Made by a program: the position numbers and the translations under genes. Below are positions 1 to 4,206 of a stretch of 5,594 nt of DNA, in pieces. This DNA comes from Acidimicrobiaceae bacterium (lineage in GTDB: Bacteria; Actinomycetota; Acidimicrobiia; Acidimicrobiales; Palsa-688), in assembly GCA_003158835.1 (NCBI GenBank), contig PMLI01000387.1, positions 1 to 5,594 on the forward strand, given 5' to 3'. The notes under the pieces were generated by a model. That model did no database searches. It saw nothing but the letters and a program-made list of their open reading frames with translations, and had not been told where the DNA came from. How positions within the stretch are numbered: position 1 is the stretch's first letter; the number at the start of each line of letters is the position of its first letter.

Positions 1-1
1 C

Positions 2-133
2 CCCGCGCCGACCGCGCCGGCGGGTGGCCAGGTCGTGGGGCGCGCCATCCCGCCCGACGAGCGCGACGCGCCCTGTCTGTTTCCCGGCGTCTATGGCGAG
101 GACATAGTCAGCTGGCTCAGCTCAGAGCGCTGA
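2..133 (+). CDS. C-terminal end of an unidentified protein (5' part outside window)
   Basis: The frame is open from the left edge to a TGA at 131-133 and gives 43 residues. About six of every seven codons end in G or C, as in the other genes here, which supports real coding. The first ten or so residues are an Ala/Pro/Gly-rich stretch. The protein ends with a more ordered segment that includes GVYGEDIVSWLSSER. I see no catalytic motif and do not recognise the family. Its last 12 bp overlap the 3' end of the GntR regulator on the other strand, so the two genes converge with no room for a terminator between them. It could belong to the same catabolic locus as the dehydrogenases downstream, but that rests on position alone. 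Confidence 0.6.
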   Translation, partial: PAPTAPAGGQVVGRAIPPDERDAPCLFPGVYGEDIVSWLSSER

Positions 134-889
134 CCGTGCCCCGATCTCCAGCTCGAACCGGAAGCTATCCCCCCGATAGTAGGCAATGAAGTGCTCGAAC
201 ACGACGTCGTCACTGGAACGAGTGACACTGTACATACGCAGTCCGAGCGTCCCCCTGGGCACCCCGAGGAGGTCAGCGTCCTGCCTCGACAGCGCCACTG
301 CTTCGATCCCGCGGTGACCGCTGGCGGCGCGCACCCCATACGTGTCGCGGAACACCTGGTAGAGGGACCGGTCTGTCATGTCCAGGTCGATCAGGCCGGG
401 GAACAGCTTGGCCGGCATCGAGGCCCGGACCACCTGGACCGGCCGGCCGTCGACGCTGCGCACCCGGTCAAACCGCACGACGGGCTCGCCGACCCCGATC
501 TCCAACAACCGGGCGGTTTCGACGCTGCTGGGCTCGGTGCTGAGCTTCAGGATGCGGCTGTGCACGACGTGGCCGGCCTTCACCATCGATTCGTGGAACC
601 CGAGCGTGTCCTGAATAAAGCTCGTGTCCATCTTGCGGCCGGTCACGAACGTGCCTTTGCCCTTGATCTTGAGCACCAGGCCCTCGCGCTCCAGGTCCGC
701 CAGCGCTTGGCGGACCACGGTGCGGCTGACCGAGTACTGCGCGCACAGGTCCGCTTCGGACGGCAACAAATGACCCTCGGCCCGATTTGTCTCGAGGTCC
801 TTCAACAAGATGCGCGTGAGCTGTACGTAGTAGGGCTCGAACGACCGAAAGTCGATGACCCCGGGCCGTGCGTCAGTCATGGTTGGCAT
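122..889 (-). CDS. GntR-family transcriptional regulator, HutC/UTRA type
   Basis: This is a DNA-binding regulator of 255 residues, a usual length for the HutC branch. Residues about 18-85 form the winged helix-turn-helix: LLPSEADLCAQYSVSRTVVR at 41-60 is the classic GntR signature, and the wing KGKGTFV follows at about 76-82. Residues about 95-245 match a UTRA effector-binding domain, which in this family binds a small metabolite, often a sugar phosphate or amino-acid derivative, and releases the protein from DNA. The ATG at 887-889 is used; a second in-frame ATG lies three codons later (878-880), and neither has a clear Shine-Dalgarno sequence. The gene is divergent from the small ORF and hydroxyacid dehydrogenase unit, the usual layout for a regulator that controls itself and its neighbour. 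The family call is firm. The ligand and targets are inference. Confidence 0.95.
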   Translation of the reverse strand: MPTMTDARPGVIDFRSFEPYYVQLTRILLKDLETNRAEGHLLPSEADLCAQYSVSRTVVRQALADLEREGLVLKIKGKGTFVTGRKMDTSFIQDTLGFHESMVKAGHVVHSRILKLSTEPSSVETARLLEIGVGEPVVRFDRVRSVDGRPVQVVRASMPAKLFPGLIDLDMTDRSLYQVFRDTYGVRAASGHRGIEAVALSRQDADLLGVPRGTLGLRMYSVTRSSDDVVFEHFIAYYRGDSFRFELEIGARSAL

Positions 890-1099
890 AAATCCGAGGC
901 GAGCAAAACCTTAGTGCGAGATATTCAGCAATTGTAGCGCTGCCGCGCAATGGCCCGTGGGGATGGGCCCGCCAGACAAACGTCTCACTCACCGTTATCG
1001 ACCACAACTACACGCACCTTTTCGAGCTGTGCGACCGCATCAATGTCGCTCCGGCACCGAGCCCGTCTCCTGGTGCGCTGCCAACGGGACGGGCGTCGT
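890..1099. promoter_or_regulatory. Divergent spacer between the GntR gene and the dehydrogenase unit
   Basis: This 210-bp stretch separates two divergent genes and should hold both promoters and any GntR operator. The part next to the regulator (about 890-936) is richer in A+T than its surroundings. On the minus strand a TACAAT box (931-936) could be a -10 element for the regulator, but no matching -35 is seen at the normal distance. Two short inverted repeats are operator-like but weak: AGAC-AAAC-GTCT at 974-985, and GCGAC with GTCGC at 1031-1049 (9-nt spacer). No long palindrome is present. The role is inferred from gene order, and the exact sites are not established. Confidence 0.4.
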
Positions 1100-1300
1100 A
1101 TGCTACAGCCCATGCCATACGGCCTGCTCACCGACAGCTCTTCGACCCAGCGGGTGGCCATGACGAGCCCGGGCGGCTGGCGCCGCTGGCACCCGGAGTT
1201 CTCCCACTTCAGCCCGCCCGCGCTACTGGATGAGATCGAGTTGGCGTTCGGCGACCTCGCCATCGGGCCCGGTCCGACACGGCCTGCCAGAGCGGCCTGA
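1100..1300 (+). CDS. Small hypothetical protein, likely coupled to the downstream dehydrogenase
   Basis: This frame of 66 residues starts at ATG 1100-1102 with a G-rich stretch (GGGACGGG) just upstream as a possible ribosome binding site. It ends at TGA 1298-1300, eight bases before the dehydrogenase start. Most codons end in G or C, whereas the same frame before about 1045 loses that bias, so coding probably begins near this point. Other in-frame starts are ATG at 1043 and 1112. The middle is protein-like, with an aromatic stretch (WRRWHPEFSHF) and an acidic helix (LLDEIELAFGDL); the tail is Pro/Arg/Ala-rich. I recognise no family, signal peptide or membrane segment. It could be a short accessory protein, a decayed remnant of a longer gene, or a chance frame. 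The opposite strand shares the same wobble phase, so base bias alone does not fix the strand. Confidence 0.4.
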   Translation: MLQPMPYGLLTDSSSTQRVAMTSPGGWRRWHPEFSHFSPPALLDEIELAFGDLAIGPGPTRPARAA

Positions 1301-1308
1301 GCCGGCCA

Positions 1309-2325
1309 ATGGCACCAGGACATCTTGCGCTCCTCCTCGACTCCTCATATCGGGAGCACGATATCGAGCGGGGCATAATCGAGGAGGCGGGCGGAAGGCT
1401 GGCGCTGGGGGACGCGGCGGTGTGGGACGAAGCACACGTGCTCGGCCAGCCGCTCCTGCCCGAGGCGGAAATCGTCCTGGTCGAGCTGGCGCCGGTGACG
1501 GCGCGGGTGCTGAGCAGGGCAAGCTCGTGTGCCCTGGTCGTGCGCTACGGCGTCGGTGTGGACAACGTGGATATAGAGGCCGCCACGGCGGCCGGGATCT
1601 GGGTTGCCAACGTCCCCGACTACGCCACGGACACCGTGGCCGACCATGCCATAATGCTGCTGTTGGCCGTGGCCAGAGATTTGCCTGGTTTCACCGGGCG
1701 GATCAGGCAGGACGGCTGGCGCGGCGCCGGCGACCATTACGTACCCCCCGCCCTGCGCGGCCGGGTACTGGGGGTCGTCGGCTACGGGCGCATCGGTCGC
1801 GCCACAGGCCTCCGGGCGCGGGCAATGGGGTTGGAGGTGTGGGCATCCGACCCGTTCGTGGCACCGGACCAGATGGCAAAGGACGGGGTGGTCAGCACCG
1901 ACCTGGAGTCGCTGTTCAAAGAATGTGACTTGTTGTCATTGCACTGCCCGCTGACCGAGTTGACGCACCATCTCGTCTCGAAAGACGCGCTCGCCATGAT
2001 GAAACCGGGCGTCATAATCGTCAATACGGCGCGCGGGGACGTGGTCGACCTGGTCGCCCTGGAGGCTGCTCTCGACGCCGGGCACGTGCGGGGCGCCGGC
2101 CTCGACGTCTTCGACCGGGAGCCTTTGCCGCCCGGTCACCCGCTGCGGACGCACCCGGCCGTAATCGCCACTCCGCACATGGGTTTTCTCTCTGACGGGT
2201 CCGTCAGGGAGCTGCGCGCCAGGGTGGCCAAGAATGCCGCGGCATTATTGCGCGGGGGCCCTCCGGTGTACCCGGTCAATTCTCCCGAAAACCCGCGGGG
2301 CCTTTCGGGCCCGGCCCAAATCTGA
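1309..2325 (+). CDS. D-isomer-specific 2-hydroxyacid dehydrogenase, CtBP-like group
   Basis: This cytosolic enzyme of 338 residues should interconvert a 2-hydroxy acid and a 2-keto acid with NAD(H). The N-terminal catalytic segment begins with LALLLDSSYREHDIERG, typical of CtBP-like members. The nucleotide-binding motif is G158-x-G160-xx-G163, and Asp181 at the end of the next strand favours NAD over NADP. The expected catalytic residues are all present: Arg242 in NTARGDVVD, Glu271 in DVFDREPLP, and His290 in ATPHMGFLSD. The form PHxxFxSD after the histidine points to the CtBP/phosphoglycerate-dehydrogenase-like side of the family rather than to LdhA. ATG 1309 is the first usable start after an in-frame stop at 1231. 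It lacks a good Shine-Dalgarno sequence, so reinitiation from the small ORF ending 8 bp upstream is plausible. The true substrate is unknown; lactate, glycerate, glyoxylate or sugar-acid derivatives are all possible. Confidence 0.95.
   Translation: MAPGHLALLLDSSYREHDIERGIIEEAGGRLALGDAAVWDEAHVLGQPLLPEAEIVLVELAPVTARVLSRASSCALVVRYGVGVDNVDIEAATAAGIWVANVPDYATDTVADHAIMLLLAVARDLPGFTGRIRQDGWRGAGDHYVPPALRGRVLGVVGYGRIGRATGLRARAMGLEVWASDPFVAPDQMAKDGVVSTDLESLFKECDLLSLHCPLTELTHHLVSKDALAMMKPGVIIVNTARGDVVDLVALEAALDAGHVRGAGLDVFDREPLPPGHPLRTHPAVIATPHMGFLSDGSVRELRARVAKNAAALLRGGPPVYPVNSPENPRGLSGPAQI
2284..2309. repeat. Strong hairpin inside the 3' end of the hydroxyacid dehydrogenase gene
   Basis: CCCGAAA (2284-2290) pairs with TTTCGGG (2303-2309). 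Inside it CCC (2292-2294) pairs with GGG (2298-2300) around GCG, giving about ten base pairs with a small internal loop. It ends 13 bases before the stop codon. No T-tract follows. It may help stop transcription or protect the mRNA end, or it may be a by-product of a G/C-rich coding tail. Confidence 0.4.
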
Positions 2326-2336
2326 AAAGGTCGCTC

Positions 2337-2354
2337 GCCGGACGCCGGTCCGGC
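2337..2354. terminator. Putative bidirectional terminator between convergent dehydrogenase genes
   Basis: GCCGGAC (2337-2343) and GTCCGGC (2348-2354) form a perfect 7-bp stem with a four-base loop. It sits within the 54 bp between the two convergent stop codons, 11 bases after one stop and 25 bases from the other. There is no T-tract on either strand, which is common for hairpin terminators in high-GC actinobacteria. Position and symmetry support a shared terminator; efficiency is unknown. Confidence 0.5.
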
Positions 2355-2379
2355 CACCGCTGGGCCGCCCCGCCGCCGG

Positions 2380-3360
2380 TCAGGTCGCGGCCGGGCCCTT
2401 GATCAGGATCTTGAGCTCGGCGCCGGCGCGGAGGTGGGCGATGGCACGCGCCCCCTCGGCCACGGGAAGGACGTCGGTGACGACCCGCTCCACATCGATG
2501 GCGCCCTGCGCGATGAGCGCCACCGCCGCGCTCACGTCGTCCGGCGCATAGACGCGGGTGCCGACCAACCTCAACTCCCGGAACATGAGGTCCTGGAGGT
2601 TGACCCCAACGACGCCCGGGTACGCCCCGACCGTCACGACGGTGCCACCCGCAGCCGCCCAGCCGAGTACGGTCGGCGCCACCGACGGGTGACCCGTGCA
2701 GTCGAAGACGACGTCGGCGGCGTGGTCCTGGGCGGCCAGGTCGACCAGATCCAAACCGAATGTTGCCGCCGCCTCTGCCCGCCGGGCCACTGGCTCGCTC
2801 AGGGTGACCGACGCCGCCCCCGCCGCCCGGGCGCAGCTGCCTACCAGTAGGCCGATGGGGCCGGCGCCGACGACATGGACGCGCTCGCCGATGTTCAAGC
2901 CGGCGCGCCGGACGGCGCGTACGGCCACGGCCAGCGGTTCGACCAGTGCGGCGCGGCGGAGATCGAGCGTCGCCGGCAGCTCCAGGAGGTGGTCGGCTGG
3001 AGCCGCCACGAGTTCAGCCGCCCCGCCGTCGGCGTCGATCCCGATCAGCCCGCGGCGCTCGCAGACGTGGGAGCGCCCCCGCCGGCAGGCGAGGCAGGTC
3101 CCGCACGACAGGAGCGGGTTGACGAACACTGCCGTCCCGGCCGGGAGGTCGCCGCACGCCGCGGCCAGGCGGCCGACGATCTCGTGACCGATGACCAGGC
3201 CGGGCTGGGCACGAGGGTGCTCGCCGGCGCAAATGTGGAGGTCGGTCCCGCACAGCCCGACATAAGCGGGTTCGACCAACGCCCACCCCGGCGCGGGAAC
3301 CGGCTTTGCCACCTCGGCTGGCCCGACCACCTCGCCACCTTGCCAAACGAGTGCCTGCAC
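2380..3360 (-). CDS. Zinc-dependent medium-chain alcohol/polyol dehydrogenase (MDR family)
   Basis: This cytosolic NAD-dependent oxidoreductase is related to threonine, sorbitol and butanediol dehydrogenases. Numbered from GTG 3358-3360 it has 326 residues, slightly short for the family. Predicted catalytic zinc ligands are Cys37 (GLCGTD), His59-Glu60 (GHE) and Glu141 (VEPL). The structural zinc lobe has four cysteines at 86, 89, 92 and 100. The Rossmann motif is G165-x-G167-xx-G170, and Glu189 follows the second strand, favouring NAD. The downstream GTG is chosen because AGGAGG lies four bases before it and the protein then opens with MQALVWQGG, as MDR enzymes do; an in-frame GTG at 3379-3381 would add seven residues. 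It converges on the hydroxyacid dehydrogenase, so the two may act on the same compound or its product. Substrate unknown; the fold and zinc sites are clear. Confidence 0.93.
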   Translation of the reverse strand: MQALVWQGGEVVGPAEVAKPVPAPGWALVEPAYVGLCGTDLHICAGEHPRAQPGLVIGHEIVGRLAAACGDLPAGTAVFVNPLLSCGTCLACRRGRSHVCERRGLIGIDADGGAAELVAAPADHLLELPATLDLRRAALVEPLAVAVRAVRRAGLNIGERVHVVGAGPIGLLVGSCARAAGAASVTLSEPVARRAEAAATFGLDLVDLAAQDHAADVVFDCTGHPSVAPTVLGWAAAGGTVVTVGAYPGVVGVNLQDLMFRELRLVGTRVYAPDDVSAAVALIAQGAIDVERVVTDVLPVAEGARAIAHLRAGAELKILIKGPAAT

Positions 3361-3364
3361 AGTG

Positions 3365-3370
3365 CCTCCT
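3365..3370 (-). promoter_or_regulatory. Ribosome binding site that fixes the zinc dehydrogenase start
   Basis: On the minus strand this reads AGGAGG, a perfect Shine-Dalgarno core, followed by CACT and the GTG at 3358-3360. It lies inside the longer version of the gene that would start at 3381, which argues for the shorter one. Confidence 0.65.
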
Positions 3371-3387
3371 GTCTGCCACACAAGTCA

Positions 3388-3407
3388 GTCCGCCGTTTTA
3401 GGCGGAC
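3388..3407 (-). promoter_or_regulatory. Perfect hairpin in the leader of the zinc dehydrogenase gene
   Basis: GTCCGCC (3388-3394) and GGCGGAC (3401-3407) form a 7-bp stem around a six-base loop that reads TAAAAC on the transcribed sense. It ends 27 bases before the GTG at 3360, and 17 bases before the AGGAGG. It could be an mRNA leader structure or a protein operator. The A-rich loop in such G/C-rich DNA is unusual. Confidence 0.4.
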
Positions 3408-3432
3408 CGGCGCCCGACCGCTCGGCCGCGAA

Positions 3433-3455
3433 TGAACAGGCCCGGGGCCTGTTCA
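3433..3455. promoter_or_regulatory. Perfect 23-bp palindrome, likely operator for the zinc dehydrogenase
   Basis: Two 11-bp arms, TGAACAGGCCC and GGGCCTGTTCA, match perfectly around a single central G. This is long and exact for a chance event. With a one-base spacer it suits a dimeric regulator better than an RNA hairpin, although a shorter stem could still form in RNA. It lies 73 bp upstream of the dehydrogenase start and directly beside the A+T-rich patch, where it would overlap or flank a promoter. Which regulator binds is unknown. I found no second copy in the spacer next to the GntR gene, so there is no sequence reason to assign it to that protein. Confidence 0.6.
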
Positions 3456-3462
3456 CGCAGCA

Positions 3463-3477
3463 TATAATCCTATCATA
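3463..3477. promoter_or_regulatory. Candidate -10 promoter boxes
   Basis: The plus strand reads TATAAT at 3463-3468. The minus strand reads TAGGAT at 3467-3472 and TATGAT at 3472-3477, both compatible with a sigma-70-like -10 box. A minus-strand promoter would start the dehydrogenase mRNA roughly 100 bases before its GTG and place the palindrome just downstream of the start point. No convincing -35 box accompanies any of them, so direction is uncertain. Confidence 0.4.
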
Positions 3478-3610
3478 ATGTCTGGGCCCGACGCCCGAGA
3501 GGGGCCCGGGTCGTTCTGGGCCGGTTCTGGCTGGTCCCGCGGCTGCGACCGCTGAAGAGCGGTAGGCGAGGGGTGGTAGGCTCGGTCGTACCTAGCCGAT
3601 TATCTGCTTA

Positions 3611-3620
3611 CGGTATACCG
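3611..3620 (+). promoter_or_regulatory. 10-bp palindrome with possible -10 box before tatA
   Basis: CGGTATACCG is a perfect 10-bp palindrome 23 bases before the tatA start and just ahead of its ribosome binding site. It contains TATACC (3614-3619), which could act as a -10 element with a very short leader. No good -35 is seen. Operator or promoter use is speculative. Confidence 0.25.
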
Positions 3621-3630
3621 GCTACCTGAG

Positions 3631-3638
3631 AAGGGGGG
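3631..3638 (+). promoter_or_regulatory. Ribosome binding site of tatA
   Basis: AAGGGGGG lies five bases before GTG 3644-3646. It is a strong purine-rich Shine-Dalgarno sequence and supports the GTG start rather than a later codon. Confidence 0.6.
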
Positions 3639-3643
3639 CTGTT

Positions 3644-4012
3644 GTGCTATCAACGATATTTTCGGGTAGCGACGATTTGATTGTCATCCTGGTGGCTTTC
3701 GTGGTGCTCTTCGGCGGGAGCCAACTGCCCAAGCTGGCTAAGAACACGGGTGAGGCGCTGCGCGAGTTCCGTAAGGCTCACTCCGAGGCGGAGGCGGGTA
3801 CCAAACCGGCTGACACCGCGTTGGCAGCGGGGACGGCGCCGCCCAGCCTGCCGGTGGCCGCGCCCGTAGTGCCGGCGAGCGCGGCGGCCACTTCCGCTGA
3901 GGCCACTTCCGCGGCGGGCGATTATGTGACAGTCACTCGCGCCGAGCTCGACGCCATGCTGGCCGAGCGCGCCGCCCAGGCTCAAGCCGGGGGCCCCACA
4001 GCCACCAACTGA
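3644..4012 (+). CDS. tatA: TatA-type subunit of the twin-arginine protein translocase
   Basis: This is a small inner-membrane protein of 122 residues. In the Tat pathway, TatA assembles with TatBC to let folded proteins with twin-arginine signal peptides cross the cytoplasmic membrane. Residues 12-23 (LIVILVAFVVLF) form the short membrane helix. The conserved Phe-Gly hinge is at 23-24, and the amphipathic helix follows as LPKLAKNTGEALREFRK at 28-44. That pattern fits TatA/TatE better than TatB. Asp10-Asp11 just before the helix may stand in for the polar residue (Gln8) of the E. coli protein. After about residue 50 the chain is Ala/Pro/Thr-rich and probably disordered, ending in a charged helix-like segment (TRAELDAMLAERAAQAQ). 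It starts with GTG behind a good ribosome binding site. No tatB or tatC is nearby, so it is an orphan or paralogous copy. Confidence 0.9.
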   Translation: MLSTIFSGSDDLIVILVAFVVLFGGSQLPKLAKNTGEALREFRKAHSEAEAGTKPADTALAAGTAPPSLPVAAPVVPASAAATSAEATSAAGDYVTVTRAELDAMLAERAAQAQAGGPTATN

Positions 4013-4067
4013 CCCCAACCGGCGCCCCCGCCCTGCCTAGCCCCTGAGCGGCCCGTCCGCGCTGCCC

Positions 4068-4087
4068 AGCCTGGCCGGCGCCGGGCT
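4068..4087 (+). terminator. Putative hairpin terminator after tatA
   Basis: AGCCTGGC (4068-4075) pairs with GCCGGGCT (4080-4087) over eight positions with one G-U wobble and a CGGC loop, about 55 bases after the tatA stop. Only a short pyrimidine run follows. It suggests that tatA is transcribed alone, separately from the membrane protein gene downstream. Confidence 0.4.
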
Positions 4088-4126
4088 TCCTCGCCGCCAG
4101 GACCTGTTTTCGTGAGCAGGGGGGAG

Positions 4127-4142
4127 CCAGCCGGAGAGCTGG
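4127..4142 (+). repeat. Short hairpin in the leader of the membrane sensor gene
   Basis: CCAGC (4127-4131) pairs with GCTGG (4138-4142) around a six-base loop, 64 bases before the GTG at 4207. The 4088-4206 stretch otherwise holds no gene and no riboswitch that I recognise; in particular I do not see the conserved core of the cyclic di-GMP-I class. It may be a leader structure or chance. Confidence 0.2.
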
Positions 4143-4206
4143 TCCGGGACAGAACTGGCGGGTCGTTAGGCCTCAGCTACCTGGTCAAGCGGCCGATGGT
4201 TATTGG

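Larger units (their letters stand above)
3382..3643. other. Divergent intergenic control region between the zinc dehydrogenase and tatA
   Basis: This 262-bp region has no convincing gene on either strand. Its most A+T-rich patch is 3461-3480, next to a 23-bp palindrome. The half nearest tatA holds a 6-bp hairpin ACCGCT-GAAG-AGCGGT (3548-3563), two copies of GTTCTGG one helical turn apart (3513 and 3524), two copies of TCTGGGCC (3481 and 3515), two copies of GGTAGGC (3561 and 3575), and a 10-bp palindrome just before the tatA ribosome binding site. These short repeats may be chance in such G-rich DNA. Promoters for both genes must lie here, but no full -35/-10 pair is clear. Confidence 0.5.

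Noticed and set aside
191..937. Plus-strand open frame opposite the GntR regulator
   Set aside because: The minus strand gives a clear winged helix-turn-helix and UTRA protein; the plus-strand product has no recognisable pattern and runs past the regulator start.
950..1099. Upstream extension of the small reading frame to ATG 950
   Set aside because: Codons in this part lose the G/C third-position bias and the peptide is Ser/Thr/Arg-rich, so it reads as non-coding spacer.
1230..1928. Plus-strand frame overlapping the start of the hydroxyacid dehydrogenase
   Set aside because: It is Arg/Gly-rich and overlaps the real dehydrogenase frame, which carries all catalytic motifs without interruption.
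2875..3435. Plus-strand frames opposite the zinc dehydrogenase
   Set aside because: The minus-strand protein has complete zinc ligands and a Rossmann motif; the plus-strand frames are antisense shadows.
3481..3581. Short direct repeats (TCTGGGCC, GTTCTGG, GGTAGGC, two copies each) as a binding-site array
   Set aside because: Each is only 7-8 bases in strongly G/C-biased DNA, with unequal spacing between pairs, so chance is an adequate explanation.
4088..4206. Possible cyclic di-GMP riboswitch before the membrane sensor
   Set aside because: I looked for the conserved core of the cyclic di-GMP-I class and did not find it; only a 5-bp hairpin is present.
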